64,000 bases of DNA from Chitinibacter bivalviorum (GTDB lineage Bacteria; Pseudomonadota; Gammaproteobacteria; Burkholderiales; Chitinibacteraceae), in assembly GCF_013403565.1 (NCBI RefSeq), contig NZ_CP058627.1, positions 3,511,172 through 3,575,171 of the forward strand, read 5' to 3'. The translations under genes and the position numbers were made by a program. This document shows positions 44,998 to 54,459 of this stretch, one piece after another; position 1 is the first letter of the stretch, and every line of letters starts with the position of its first letter. Under the pieces are notes generated by a model. It saw only the letters and a list, made by a program, of their open reading frames with translations, did no database searches and was not told the origin of the DNA.

Positions 44998-45924
44998 ATG
45001 AAATTTACCCTCAGGCAATTGGAAGTATTTGTCGCAGTAGGGCAGGGTGAGAGCGTTTCACGTGCTGCAGAGCAGCTCAAAATGTCGCAATCGGCGACCA
45101 GTACGGCATTAGCAGAATTGGAGCGCCAATATGAAATGCGCTTGTTTGACCGCGTGGGCAAGCGTTTGCAACTCAATGAGCTGGGCGCTTTGCTCTTACC
45201 TCGGGCGATTGAGCTGCTCGATCGGGCGCAGAGTATGGACGCCATGCTCAATGGCGAACACGGCTTGGGCCCCTTGCGCGTGGGTGCAACGCTGACGATT
45301 GGAAATTATTTGGCGACACTGCTGATTGGCGATTTTATGCGCCAGCATGCGGGTTGTCGCGTCAGTTTGGCCGTACATAATACGGCGACGATTGTGAATC
45401 AGGTCGTGCATTTTGAGCTCGATTTAGGCCTGATTGAAGGTGATTGCCAGCATCCCGATTTAATTGTGACGCCATGGGTGCCCGATGAACTGGTTGTTTT
45501 TGCCGCGCCCGAGCATCCATTAGCGCAGCAAAAACTGGTAACGTTCGATGATTTGGTGGCAGCCTCATGGATTGTGCGTGAACAAGGCTCAGGTACACGC
45601 CAAACCTTTGAATTTGCAATGCGCCACGCTTTATCGCAATTAAATATCCGGCTTGAATTGGAGCATACCGAGGCGATCAAGCGCGCCGTGGAGTCAGGCT
45701 TGGGGATTGGTTGTATTTCCCGCTTGGCGTTAAAAGATGCGTTCCGACGTGGCAGCTTGGTGCCATTAGAAGTGCCAGAGCTGGATCTGGCGCGCCATTT
45801 TCATTTTGTGGTGCACAAGCAAAAATACCAAACGCCGAGCATGGATGCCTTCCTTAGCTTATGTCGTCAGGCAACCGCTGGCGTGAACCGCAGTGATGAA
45901 ATTGCAATGCCTTATATACGTTAG
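44998..45924 (+). CDS. LysR-family transcriptional regulator
   Basis: This 308-residue regulator has an N-terminal winged helix (MKFTLRQLEVFVAVGQGESVSRAAE, quoted in part, with SQSATSTALAELERQ as recognition helix) and a two-lobed LysR effector domain. It resembles the CysL/YeiE group by the phrase LGPLRVGATLTIGNYLA and EQGSGTRQTFE. LysR regulators often control the adjacent gene, but no divergent partner is present here, so the target is unknown. A 49-bp palindrome begins two bases after its stop, followed at once by a terminator. Confidence 0.93.
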   Translation: MKFTLRQLEVFVAVGQGESVSRAAEQLKMSQSATSTALAELERQYEMRLFDRVGKRLQLNELGALLLPRAIELLDRAQSMDAMLNGEHGLGPLRVGATLTIGNYLATLLIGDFMRQHAGCRVSLAVHNTATIVNQVVHFELDLGLIEGDCQHPDLIVTPWVPDELVVFAAPEHPLAQQKLVTFDDLVAASWIVREQGSGTRQTFEFAMRHALSQLNIRLELEHTEAIKRAVESGLGIGCISRLALKDAFRRGSLVPLEVPELDLARHFHFVVHKQKYQTPSMDAFLSLCRQATAGVNRSDEIAMPYIR

Positions 45925-45926
45925 AT

Positions 45927-45975
45927 GGGTATGTGCTTGAGAATTAATTAGTAGAATATCTTTATGGATATACCC
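45927..45975. repeat. 49-bp palindromic repeat, copy G
   Basis: GGGTATGTG (45927-45935) faces ATATACCC (45968-45975), 49 bp. It starts two bases after the LysR stop and is followed five bases later by the terminator. Confidence 0.85.
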
Positions 45976-45980
45976 AATAA

Positions 45981-46008
45981 AAAAGCCCGCATGCTTGCGG
46001 GCCTTTTT
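45981..46008. terminator. Terminator between the LysR gene and the ABC permease
   Basis: AAAAGCCCGC pairs with GCGGGC-CTTTTT around ATGCTT. It serves both converging genes. Confidence 0.92.
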
Positions 46009-46026
46009 GTATCTTGGTGCGGGCAA

Positions 46027-46833
46027 TTAATGGATGCCGCCACTTTGTTGATATCGTTTTTCCAGATGATTCACACCCGCTGCGAGCACCAAAGTCATAA
46101 TCAAATATAAGAATGAAATGGTCAGATACGGCTCCCAGTAGCGCGAATAGGCGCCTGCGACAGTACGAGCAGCGTAGGCCAGCTCGCCAAGACCGATGGC
46201 AGAGACCAGCGAGCTGTCTTTGAGCAGCATGATGGCCTCATTGCCCAGTGGCGGCAGCATGCGGCGGAAGGCTTGCGGAACGATGATGAAACGCATCGTT
46301 TGGCCATAAGTCATACCCAGAGAGCGGGAGGCCTCAAATTGGCCTTTCGCAATCGATTGAATCCCCGCGCGGAAAATCTCGGTGATATAGGCCCCAGCAT
46401 TTAGGGTTAAAGCCACCAAACCCGAGAGGAAGGCGCCGTAGTCTTGACGCAAGGTGGAGGCGAGTTCGCCGCTCAGCAGTAGGCCGTTTTCAGGGTGAAC
46501 TAGCAAAGGCATGACGGCAAAATGCGTGAGCAAAATTTGCACAAAGAGCGGTGTACCACGAAAGAAAGTAACATAGGCGGTGGCAGGCCAGCGCAATAAG
46601 AGTTTTACTGGATATTTCCAGGGGCCGTGCTTTACTTCTGCGAGGCGCGCCATACCGGCAAACAGGCCAATCAATGTACCTAGGACAACCGCGATCAGCG
46701 TGATACCCAGTGTCATTTTGATGCCGTCGACGAAAAGCTCGCGGTATTCCCATACCATTTGCAACTGGAAATTTTCAAACAGCGGCGCGGCGTGCTGTAC
46801 TTGTTGCCAAAATTGATTGAAGTCCATTGTCAT
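46027..46833 (-). CDS. Polar amino-acid ABC transporter permease
   Basis: This 268-residue inner-membrane permease is of the glutamine/His/Arg type, with about five membrane segments. The family landmarks are FFRGTPLFVQI near residue 100, GAYITEIFRAGIQSIAKGQFEASRSLG, quoted in part, near 165 and the EAA loop around SLGMTYGQTMRFIIVPQAFRRMLPP. I chose the ATG at 46833; an ATG two codons later is equally possible. It follows the binding-protein gene on the same strand. The ATPase is not adjacent and must be encoded elsewhere. Confidence 0.9.
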   Translation of the reverse strand: MTMDFNQFWQQVQHAAPLFENFQLQMVWEYRELFVDGIKMTLGITLIAVVLGTLIGLFAGMARLAEVKHGPWKYPVKLLLRWPATAYVTFFRGTPLFVQILLTHFAVMPLLVHPENGLLLSGELASTLRQDYGAFLSGLVALTLNAGAYITEIFRAGIQSIAKGQFEASRSLGMTYGQTMRFIIVPQAFRRMLPPLGNEAIMLLKDSSLVSAIGLGELAYAARTVAGAYSRYWEPYLTISFLYLIMTLVLAAGVNHLEKRYQQSGGIH

Positions 46834-46925
46834 ACCATCTGATCGCTCAAGACGATAAAGCACAACTCGTGGTTGCGCTTTATCGATGTACTCGTGAGCT
46901 TGTGAGCCGAAAAGGCTAGATCGCC

Positions 46926-47678
46926 TTATTTACCGAAGTATTTTTTGTAGATTTTATCGTACGTGCCATCGGCTTTAATGGCGGCAATGCCTTTGTTGAG
47001 TTGCTCAACCAATGCTTTGTTGCCTTTTTTAACCGCAATACCATAGTACTCTTTTGCAAAAGTAGCATCATCGATGGTTTTCAGCTTGGCAGATGGGTTG
47101 TTTGCGACAAAGTTGATCACAACGCCATTGTCCGCAATGACTGCGTCAATACCACCGTTTTGCAATTCTTTAATGGCCAACGGTGTAGATTCGAAACGCT
47201 TGATGTTCGGGCTGGTTTTGCCCAGTAATTTTTGCGCAACTTCATCGCCTGTTGTGCCGGTTTGTACACCTACTTTTTTGCCTTTTAAGTCAGCGAGTTT
47301 GGTGACTTTGCTGCTTTGGCCAACTGCGATCAGCTGTTTAGCTTCAAAGTAAGGCTCTGAGAAATCCATTGATTGTTTGCGCTCAGGGGTAATCGTTACC
47401 GCTGAAATCACCATATCGCGATCGCCAGTGTTGAGCGAGGCAAAAATGCCTTCCCAAGGCGTATTGATGAATTTAACTTGAAAGCCACCCTTTGCTGCAA
47501 TTGCTTGCATGATGTCCATGTCAAAGCCAACGGCTTCTTTTTTCTCATTAAGGGATTCAAAAGGGGCGTAGGCTGCATCAGTGGCAACTTGATAGGTTTT
47601 AGCGGCCTGCGCAGACGTATTGAACATCAGGCCCGCGAGCAATGCGGTGGCTAAAAAGCTAAATGGGGTGCGCTTCAT
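46926..47678 (-). CDS. Polar amino-acid ABC transporter substrate-binding protein
   Basis: This 250-residue periplasmic protein has a signal peptide (about residues 1-24, SAQA) and the family 3 pattern: YQVATDAAYAPFESLNEKKE with the usual ligand-binding aromatic, GFDMDIMQAIAAKGGF, and the hinge phrase MVISAVTITPERKQSMDFSEPYF, quoted in part. It resembles GlnH and ArtJ-type proteins. The ATG at 47678 has GGAG seven bases upstream. It pairs with the downstream permease; the exact amino acid cannot be read from sequence. Confidence 0.92.
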   Translation of the reverse strand: MKRTPFSFLATALLAGLMFNTSAQAAKTYQVATDAAYAPFESLNEKKEAVGFDMDIMQAIAAKGGFQVKFINTPWEGIFASLNTGDRDMVISAVTITPERKQSMDFSEPYFEAKQLIAVGQSSKVTKLADLKGKKVGVQTGTTGDEVAQKLLGKTSPNIKRFESTPLAIKELQNGGIDAVIADNGVVINFVANNPSAKLKTIDDATFAKEYYGIAVKKGNKALVEQLNKGIAAIKADGTYDKIYKKYFGK

Positions 47679-47843
47679 TGTTATTCTCCATCCTTGCAAA
47701 TAAAAAGGGCAGTCATGAAAAACGATTTTAACAGTTTTTCAATCCCTGCCCTGATGCTAGTAAGCTTTTGCCGAACAGATAATCAGGTCTTTCCCTATTC
47801 GCTCAATAAAACCGATAGAAAGGGACTGTGATTTCAATTTTCC

Positions 47844-48671
47844 CTATGCAATCAATTCATCAAGCCCACTTGATAGCTCTGAAAGCTCGACCAATTTGTC
47901 GTTCAAGCCTTCTGGGGTTAGCCCTGCGGTGAGAATGATTTGTTCGGGCAGCGCGGCGGCAATAGCATCTTGCGTTGCTGAGTCAGCTTGTAAATGAGTA
48001 ATCAATTTGGCGAGGTTCAGTACACTGGTGAGCTTGTCGCTTGGGTCTTGCTCGGCTGGCGAATTTTGATATTTGATAGCTTGTTGGATCGCAACTGGGA
48101 AATTCCAGCGGCGTGCGAGTTCTTCACCCACCATCACATAGTCAAAACCAATATTATTGTCTTCAAGCGCCACGCGATCAGCCGCGCCATTAGCAACAAA
48201 TTGATCAATTTTGGCAGCGATTTCTGGCGTCACAATATGAATCAACATTTCGCCAATATTGTGAATCATCCCGGCGGTAAATGAGACTTCACCATTGATT
48301 TTGGCGGGTTTGGATAGCCATTTGGCAATCGTTGCCACTTGCAGGCTATTTTTCCAGAATTTTTTACGATCAAAACCAGGCGTGGCCACAAAGGCGCCAG
48401 TAATGCCTGAGGCCACAACGAGTGTACGTACCGTGTTAAAGCCCAGTACCACAACCGCTTCTTGAACCGAACCGATTTGGCGGCTGGCACCAAAATGCGC
48501 CGAGTTGGCTAAGCGTAATACTTTGGCGGTGATAACTTGATCTAAGGCGATTTTCTTGGCAATGGTATCGATATCAATGTCTTCATTGCTGAAACTGTCG
48601 ATCAATTCTTGAACTACTTTAGGAATCGTAGGTAGTTTATGCGTTTGTTCGAAAACTTCTTCCAATTTCAT
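47844..48671 (-). CDS. HDOD domain signalling protein
   Basis: HDOD proteins are regulatory relatives of HD-domain phosphohydrolases that have usually lost the catalytic HD pair. They act in signalling, often with cyclic-di-GMP or chemotaxis systems. The 275-residue protein starts at an ATG at 48671 with GGGAG upstream. It shows LPTIPKVVQELIDSF near residue 12, the DQVITAKVLRLANSAHFGA block near 45 and TAGMIHNIGEMLIH near 140, where the usual HD is HN. The domain fills most of the protein. It is monocistronic with a terminator behind rne. Confidence 0.9.
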   Translation of the reverse strand: MKLEEVFEQTHKLPTIPKVVQELIDSFSNEDIDIDTIAKKIALDQVITAKVLRLANSAHFGASRQIGSVQEAVVVLGFNTVRTLVVASGITGAFVATPGFDRKKFWKNSLQVATIAKWLSKPAKINGEVSFTAGMIHNIGEMLIHIVTPEIAAKIDQFVANGAADRVALEDNNIGFDYVMVGEELARRWNFPVAIQQAIKYQNSPAEQDPSDKLTSVLNLAKLITHLQADSATQDAIAAALPEQIILTAGLTPEGLNDKLVELSELSSGLDELIA

Positions 48672-48757
48672 GGCAACACTCCCGTGGGCATTTTTTTTAT
48701 CGGCTGAAACCACTTCCATACTAGAACACGCATTCACGCTCTGCTAGCGAGAAAATA

Positions 48758-48788
48758 AAAAAACCACACTCATTGAGTGTGGTTTTTT
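48758..48788. terminator. Terminator between rne and the HDOD gene
   Basis: AAAAAACCACACTCA and TGAGTGTGGTTTTTT pair almost without a loop. It ends the leftward rne transcript. Confidence 0.9.
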
Positions 48789-48805
48789 GTATCGAAGCAA
48801 GTCAA

Positions 48806-51706
48806 TTACTGTTTAGTTTCAACTTGAGCGAGTTTTTCACCTTCACTACTTGCCAAGCTAGTGTTGGTTTGTACATCTTTGCGCCGACGACGCACTGGGG
48901 TGGTAACTGCAATCTCAGCTTCAGCGACAGTGGCTGAGCGCGTTTCAACTAATTGCAGTGCGATTGGCGCATTATTTGCGTTGCTCTCAGCGCTGTTTTT
49001 CAAGTCACTACGACGGCGGCGTGCGGGTACCACAACTTCTTCAATCGCAGCAGGTGCGACAGTCTCGTTGCGCGTAGCCACTTGCGTCAAACCCACTTCA
49101 GCTGGTGTTGCAACGACAAACTCAGCTTTAGGCGTCGCCACGACAGGCGCTGGAGTTGCGGCAACTTCCGTCGCTACGACTGGTGATTCAACGACAGGTG
49201 CCGCTTCAATAACAGGCGCTGCTTCAACGATAGGCGCTGGTGCTGCCGGCAAACTTGGTGCCACAACATCATCATTGACTGCGATCACTGCAGTAGGCGC
49301 TTCAGCAACTGGCGTAGTAACGACTTGCGGGTTGGTCGTTGCCGCTTCGCTTGCTTGAACAACTGCAACCGACGGCGCCGGAGCAACTTCTACTGGTTCA
49401 GCAACGACAACAGGTTCGCTGCTGCTCACTTCGGTCGGAGTTGCTGGCGCTTCGGCGGCCAAAGCTGCTGCTTGAGCAATAATCACCTCATTGGGGATGA
49501 AAGCTGGAGTGCTCTCTTCATTGCCTGAAGTGGTTTCTGTGCTATTTGGCGTGCGGTCGTTGCGATCACGACGATCACGACGGCTGCGACGACGACGATT
49601 GCGCGTTTCGCCATTCGCTTCTGGCGCTGCGGCTTGTTCAGGAGCGCCTACTTCCAGTGCGACTGCAGTTGCTGGCAACTCTTGAACTTGTTCGCTGCGT
49701 GCTTCTTGGCGTTGGCGCTCTTCGCGAGGCTGACGTTCGCCGCGGCTTGGGCGTTGTTGACGCTCTTCACGCTTTTGAATGTCTTCCTCAATGCGAGGTT
49801 TGCTTGAGCGAGGAGTGCGCTCTGGACGCTCCGCTTTTTCGCTACGTTCACCACGTTCGGCGCGCTCACCACGCTCGCGTGTCGCTTGACCTTCACGGCC
49901 TTCGCGATTTTCGTTGCGGTCGAAACGACCGTTACGGCGCTCGTTGCGTCCACGCGGTTGGCGTGGGGCTGGTTTCGCTTCTTCAACCGGTTTTTTCTCT
50001 TCGGGTTCGCTACTAAACCAAGCAACGATTTTCTTCCAAAGCGATGGCTGGTCTGCTTTTGCTTCCGGTTTCGCCACGCGCTCGGTGCTTGCTGGGGCTG
50101 GCTGGGCTGGGGTGATGCCTTTTACCGCAGCTTCTTGGCGCTTGGCTTGCTCTTCCTTGCTTTTGCCCGGTTTGTAGCCTTCTTCCGCAGGCTGTTCAAC
50201 CATGCGGTAAGACGGCAAAGCATCTTCAAATGGCAAAACGTCTTCCGAGCGTACGCGGGTGATGCTGTAGTTCGGTGTTTCCAAATGCATATTTGGAATC
50301 AACATCACGCCAACTTTCAGGCGCGCTTCAACAGCAAACAACTCTGCGCGTTTTTCATTGAGCAAGAAAGTCGCAACATCTACGGGCACTTGCGCATGCA
50401 GCGCGCCAGTATTTTCTTTCATTGCTTCTTCCTGAATGATACGCAGGATGTGCAAAGCTGATGATTCGATGCCGCGGATAAAGCCTGTGCCGTGACAGCG
50501 TGGGCAGGCGATGTGGCTGGTTTCTTCGAGTGATGGTTGCAGGCGCTGGCGTGACAATTCCATCAAACCAAAGCGGCTGATTTTGCCGGTTTGCACGCGA
50601 GCACGGTCGTGATGTAGTGCTTCACGTACGCGGTTTTCAACGTCACGTTGGTTTTTTGGGTTTTCCATGTCGATAAAGTCGATCACGATCAAACCACCGA
50701 CGTCGCGCAAACGCATCTGGCGCGCGATTTCATCGGCAGCTTCCAGATTAGTACGCAGTGCAGTTTCTTCGATGTCACCACCGCGCGTTGCTTTGGCCGA
50801 GTTCACGTCGATGGACCACAAAGCTTCAGTGCGATCGAGTACGATCGCGCCGCCTGAAGGCAAGCTCACTTCACGCGAATACGCGGTTTCGATTTGGTGT
50901 TCGATCTGGAAGCGCGAGAACAGTGGTACGTCATCTTGGTAGAACTTCACTTTATGCACATTGTTCGGCATAACGTGGCTCATGAACTGCTGAGCTTGTT
51001 CATAAATGTCGCGTTTGTCGATCAGCAACTCGCCAATATCAGGCTGGAAGTAATCGCGAATCGCACGGATTACAAGGCTAGATTCTTGATAAATCAGGAA
51101 GGCGCCAGTCTGGGTATTGGCTGCGCCCTCAATAGCACGCCAAAGTTGCAGCAGATACCCCAGATCCCACTGCAATTCTTCTGCGTTGCGGCCAATCGCA
51201 GCGGTACGGGCGATCAAGCTCATACCGTTAGGCGTTTCGAGTTGATCCATTGCGGCGCGCAATTCATTGCGCTCTTCGCCTTCAATGCGACGTGAAACGC
51301 CACCACCACGTGGGTTATTTGGCATCAGCACGAGGTAACGACCCGCCAAGCTGATGTAGGTGGTGAGGGCTGCGCCTTTATTGCCGCGCTCGTCTTTTTC
51401 CACCTGTACGATTAGTTGCTGGCCTTCTTTCAGGCTATCTGCAACGCGGCCGCGGCCACCTTCACCTTCGCCGAGGTAGGCGCGGGCGATTTCTTTGAAT
51501 GGCAAGAAGCCATGACGATCACAGCCGTAATCGACAAAGCACGCTTCGAGACTAGGCTCGATGCGGGTGATAATGCCTTTGTAGATATTGGATTTGCGTT
51601 GTTCTTTGCCGACGGTTTCGATGTCAAGGTCGATGAGTTTTTGGCCATCGACAATTGCAACGCGCAACTCTTCAGCTTGAGTTGCATTAAAAAGCATACG
51701 CTTCAT
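48806..51706 (-). CDS. rne: Ribonuclease E
   Basis: RNase E is the main endoribonuclease of mRNA decay and rRNA and tRNA processing, and the scaffold of the degradosome. The N-terminal S1 domain is at about residues 35-120. Catalytic Asp residues lie in LWSIDVNSAK and GLIVIDFIDM near 300 and 345, and the Zn-link is CPRCHGTG near 405. The C-terminal half is disordered, Arg-rich at about 550-700, then Ala/Val/Pro-rich, which would bind RNA and partners. I chose the ATG at 51706 (MKRMLFNATQAEELR), giving 966 residues. The 5' region is long, as in autoregulated rne genes. Confidence 0.95.
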   Translation of the reverse strand: MKRMLFNATQAEELRVAIVDGQKLIDLDIETVGKEQRKSNIYKGIITRIEPSLEACFVDYGCDRHGFLPFKEIARAYLGEGEGGRGRVADSLKEGQQLIVQVEKDERGNKGAALTTYISLAGRYLVLMPNNPRGGGVSRRIEGEERNELRAAMDQLETPNGMSLIARTAAIGRNAEELQWDLGYLLQLWRAIEGAANTQTGAFLIYQESSLVIRAIRDYFQPDIGELLIDKRDIYEQAQQFMSHVMPNNVHKVKFYQDDVPLFSRFQIEHQIETAYSREVSLPSGGAIVLDRTEALWSIDVNSAKATRGGDIEETALRTNLEAADEIARQMRLRDVGGLIVIDFIDMENPKNQRDVENRVREALHHDRARVQTGKISRFGLMELSRQRLQPSLEETSHIACPRCHGTGFIRGIESSALHILRIIQEEAMKENTGALHAQVPVDVATFLLNEKRAELFAVEARLKVGVMLIPNMHLETPNYSITRVRSEDVLPFEDALPSYRMVEQPAEEGYKPGKSKEEQAKRQEAAVKGITPAQPAPASTERVAKPEAKADQPSLWKKIVAWFSSEPEEKKPVEEAKPAPRQPRGRNERRNGRFDRNENREGREGQATRERGERAERGERSEKAERPERTPRSSKPRIEEDIQKREERQQRPSRGERQPREERQRQEARSEQVQELPATAVALEVGAPEQAAAPEANGETRNRRRRSRRDRRDRNDRTPNSTETTSGNEESTPAFIPNEVIIAQAAALAAEAPATPTEVSSSEPVVVAEPVEVAPAPSVAVVQASEAATTNPQVVTTPVAEAPTAVIAVNDDVVAPSLPAAPAPIVEAAPVIEAAPVVESPVVATEVAATPAPVVATPKAEFVVATPAEVGLTQVATRNETVAPAAIEEVVVPARRRRSDLKNSAESNANNAPIALQLVETRSATVAEAEIAVTTPVRRRRKDVQTNTSLASSEGEKLAQVETKQ

Positions 51707-52500
51707 GGGTTTAAGGCTCCTGCGCGCACCCATCGGCAGAACCAAGGATTTGACAGGCAGATCGATTGTGACGGCAGTTCGGCAATATAAAGTCGCGACC
51801 TTTGCAGGTTGCTAAATGAAATTGAGGTCAAACGTCTCAGGCTGTGGCAAAGCCAAGCATCAGAAATTGAAACGGCTGTGAACCAGCTCATTTCGGTGTT
51901 TTTACTCTTTTTCAATATTTCTCTGCGCGAGGCTATCGCAATGCAAGAGAGTCTATTCAGCATTTGAGTCATTGCTCAAAGCTAAAGGCCTAGCGTTTGG
52001 GGCTAGTTTGGCGGAATTTTATATTGGCTTAGGAACTGGGTATCGTTACTCCGGTGATCTGTATCTCTGTCGGGCAAACATCCAGCCACATCGATCTAGT
52101 GAGGGCTGAACGTATAAAAATCCGGTGAGTGCGCTAATGTAATAAATCAATTACCATCGCTACTTCTTATTGAGCGGTGAGCGTCATAACCGCTAATCAG
52201 TTATTTCACTGCGTTGTACGCCGAACACGATCGTCTTGTGAGCCCCGCGCTACTACGCTCTAAATCGAGCAGGTAACGAAAACCGTTACGGCGGGAAAGA
52301 AATCACAATCCTGAACGCTGGGTACTAGCGGTAAAATAAACGATTAATAAATCCAATTTAGTGAGCCAAGGGCCGCAAGGTTAGCCGCGATACTGCTTGC
52401 GGGAACACTTTCGATTACCCTTTACTCACCCCGAAAAAGCAGTGCTTTTGCGGGGAAACCAGCTGCATAGATTGCAGCGTGCCATAGAGTATATGCCAAT
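51707..52500. other. 794-bp divergent region between rne and rluC
   Basis: This region is non-coding in both directions and is expected to hold the long rne leader, which in E. coli mediates autoregulation. Local GC is below the flanking genes. I see no strong promoter pair. A hairpin at 52429-52455 belongs to the rluC leader. A GGGTAT at 52038 lacks a partner 49 bp away and is not counted with the palindrome family. Confidence 0.6.
52429..52455 (+). other. Hairpin in the rluC leader
   Basis: CCCCG-a-AAAGCA-g-TGCTTT-tg-CGGGG forms an 11-bp stem 45 bases before the rluC start. In E. coli rne and rluC are also divergent neighbours. A leader hairpin here could be an RNase E target, which is inference. 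Confidence 0.5.
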
Positions 52501-53466
52501 ATGTCCGAGACTAGCAAAGCGTCTGTGAGCTTCGTGACGGTCGATGAAGAAGATGCCGGTCAACGGCTTGATAATTTTCTGCTCAAACGCCTCAAAGGCG
52601 TGCCAAAAAGCCATGTTTACCGCATCGTTCGATCGGGTGAAGTGCGGGTCAATAAAGGTCGTGCCGATGTCACGACACGTGTTGCAGCGGGTGATGTGAT
52701 TCGCCTGCCGCCGGTGCGCGTCGCGGAGCAGCCCAAGGCTCCGAATAATGCCACGGCCGCTGCCGATACCATGCAATTGCCGATTGTGTACGAAGACGAT
52801 GCCTTGCTGGTGATTGATAAACCGGCGGGGATTGCAGTGCATGGCGGATCGGGGATTAGCTTTGGCGTGATTGAGCTATTGCGTGCACAACGGCCGCAAG
52901 CCAAATTCTTAGAGCTCGTTCATCGTTTGGATCGTGAAACATCCGGTTTGCTACTGGTAGCGAAAAAACGCAGTGCTCTGGTGAAAATGCATGAGGTATT
53001 GCGTGAAAGCCATGGTATTGACAAGCGTTACCTCGCATTGGTGGGGGGGGTATGGCCACATACACGCTGCCATGTGAAGATGAAACTACTGAAATACGAA
53101 ACGCCGGATGGCGAGCGCCGTGTCAAAGTACACGCCGATGGCTTGAGCTCACATACGATTGTGAATCGTCAGCAGGCGTGGACGAATGCGTCATTGCTTG
53201 AATGTGAGTTGAAAACCGGCCGCACGCACCAGATTCGGGTGCATTTATCGGCCAGCGGTCACGCGATTTTGGGTGACGATAAATATGGCGATTCGGCGGT
53301 CAATCGCGCATTACCGAAGCAAGGCTTGCGTAGAATGTTTTTGCACGCGTGGCGCTTAACACTGAATCACCCATTAACCGGGGAGCGCATGACGTTAGAG
53401 GCGCCGTTGCCTGCCGAGTTGCAGGCGTATATTCATCAACTTGATTCTCAATCCAAAGGAGCATAA
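52501..53466 (+). CDS. rluC: 23S rRNA pseudouridine synthase RluC
   Basis: RluC makes pseudouridines 955, 2504 and 2580 in E. coli 23S rRNA. The N-terminal S4 RNA-binding domain is at about residues 18-80 (RLDNFLLKRLKGVPKSHVYRIVRSG, quoted in part). The catalytic Asp is in LVHRLDRETSGLLLVAKK near 140, and the C-terminal block RTHQIRVHLSASGHAILGDDKYGD near 240 is typical. At 321 residues the length is normal. A run of eight G at 53043-53050 codes V-G-G-V in frame. It heads an operon with the HAD, Rieske and sppA genes. Confidence 0.95.
   Translation: MSETSKASVSFVTVDEEDAGQRLDNFLLKRLKGVPKSHVYRIVRSGEVRVNKGRADVTTRVAAGDVIRLPPVRVAEQPKAPNNATAAADTMQLPIVYEDDALLVIDKPAGIAVHGGSGISFGVIELLRAQRPQAKFLELVHRLDRETSGLLLVAKKRSALVKMHEVLRESHGIDKRYLALVGGVWPHTRCHVKMKLLKYETPDGERRVKVHADGLSSHTIVNRQQAWTNASLLECELKTGRTHQIRVHLSASGHAILGDDKYGDSAVNRALPKQGLRRMFLHAWRLTLNHPLTGERMTLEAPLPAELQAYIHQLDSQSKGA
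53043..53050 (+). repeat. Homopolymeric G8 tract inside rluC
   Basis: Eight consecutive G in frame within rluC (codons for V-G-G-V before WPHTRCHVKM). Loss or gain of one base would truncate the protein before the C-terminal half of the catalytic domain. Confidence 0.85.
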
Positions 53467-53468
53467 GC

Positions 53469-54128
53469 GTGGCATCGCGACGGTTTGATTTAGTGGTGTT
53501 TGATTGGGATGGCACTTTGATGGATAGCACGGGCATGATTGCCCGTTCAATTCAGCGCGCATTCGATGATGTTGGCTTGCCGGTGCCGAGTGAGCAAGAA
53601 GCACGGTATGTCATTGGTTATGGTTTGGGTGAGGCAATGGCGCACTTGGCGCCGGATGCATCTGAGGTGCAAATTCGACAAGTGGTGGATGCCTACCGTG
53701 GCCATTTTCTGGCTAAAGATCAGGAATTAAAACTCTACGATGGCGTTGAAGAAGGTTTGGCGCGCTTGCGCGAGGCCAAATTTAGGATGGCGGTGGCAAC
53801 GGGTAAATCCCGCGCAGGTCTTGATCGGGTGCTCAAAGCGACGCAATTAGGTCATTTCTTTGAGGTGACGCGCACTGCGGATGAGGCCTTTTCTAAACCT
53901 CACCCCGCCATGCTGGAATACATCTTGGAGTATTCGGCTGTAGCGCCCGAGCGTGCTGTTATGGTGGGCGATACCACCCATGATTTGCAGTTGGCCATTA
54001 ATGCTGGTACGGCGAGCCTAGGCTTAACCTATGGTGCGCATAAAGGTGAGGCGCTGCAAGATTTACAGGCTTTGGCGCTGTTTGATGAATTTAATAGTTT
54101 GATCGATTGGGTGTTGGCGCATGGTTAG
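53469..54128 (+). CDS. HAD-family hydrolase, phosphoglycolate-phosphatase-like
   Basis: This 219-residue haloacid dehalogenase-type phosphatase has motif I FDWDGTLMDST near residue 10, motif II Thr in VATGKSR near 110, the Lys in FSKPHPAMLEYILE near 140 and motif IV MVGDTTHDLQLA near 160. The alpha-helical cap is of the Gph/PGP type, but the substrate is not certain. The GTG start has AAGGAG seven bases upstream. It begins two bases after rluC and overlaps the next gene by eight. It is often found beside rluC in betaproteobacteria. Confidence 0.92.
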   Translation: MASRRFDLVVFDWDGTLMDSTGMIARSIQRAFDDVGLPVPSEQEARYVIGYGLGEAMAHLAPDASEVQIRQVVDAYRGHFLAKDQELKLYDGVEEGLARLREAKFRMAVATGKSRAGLDRVLKATQLGHFFEVTRTADEAFSKPHPAMLEYILEYSAVAPERAVMVGDTTHDLQLAINAGTASLGLTYGAHKGEALQDLQALALFDEFNSLIDWVLAHG

Positions 54129-54459
54129 GATTTGCGCATCGAGTGATTTGCAAGAACGTGCGCTTGCGTTTCGCTTTGTGGTGCAAAACGGGGCGCGAGA
54201 ACGAGCGGCCATTGCGCTGCGTTACGATGGGCAGGTCTATGCCTATATTAATGAATGCGCGCATATCCCGATCGAGCTTGATTTTAATCCGGGTGATGTG
54301 TTTGACCTCAGTCGACAGTTTTTGGTTTGCTCGACGCATGGCGCATATTATGATCCGACCAATGGTTTATGTTTAGGTGGCCCGTGCACCGGCCGACGGT
54401 TAAGTCCACTGACGGTCATCGAAAAAGACGAAGCAGTTTGGCTGCTTGAGGAAAAGTGA
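54121..54459 (+). CDS. Rieske [2Fe-2S] domain protein
   Basis: This 112-residue single-domain ferredoxin-like protein contains the Rieske ligands: C-x-H as NECAHIPIELD near residue 46 and C-x2-H as FLVCSTHGAYYDP near 69, followed by GLCLGGPCTGRRL. It is soluble and probably an electron carrier, but it has no adjacent oxygenase and the partner is unknown. It overlaps the HAD gene by eight bases and ends directly before sppA, so the four genes form one tightly coupled operon. Confidence 0.9.
   Translation: MVRICASSDLQERALAFRFVVQNGARERAAIALRYDGQVYAYINECAHIPIELDFNPGDVFDLSRQFLVCSTHGAYYDPTNGLCLGGPCTGRRLSPLTVIEKDEAVWLLEEK

Noticed and set aside
48861..49358. Long plus-strand open frame opposite the 3' half of rne
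   Set aside because: It is the antisense shadow of the Ala/Val/Pro-rich disordered tail of RNase E. Low complexity keeps the opposite frame open.
52038..52086. GGGTAT in the rne-rluC gap as a possible palindrome copy
   Set aside because: No ATACCC-like sequence 49 bp away. GGGTAT at 21945 and 26188 fail for the same reason.
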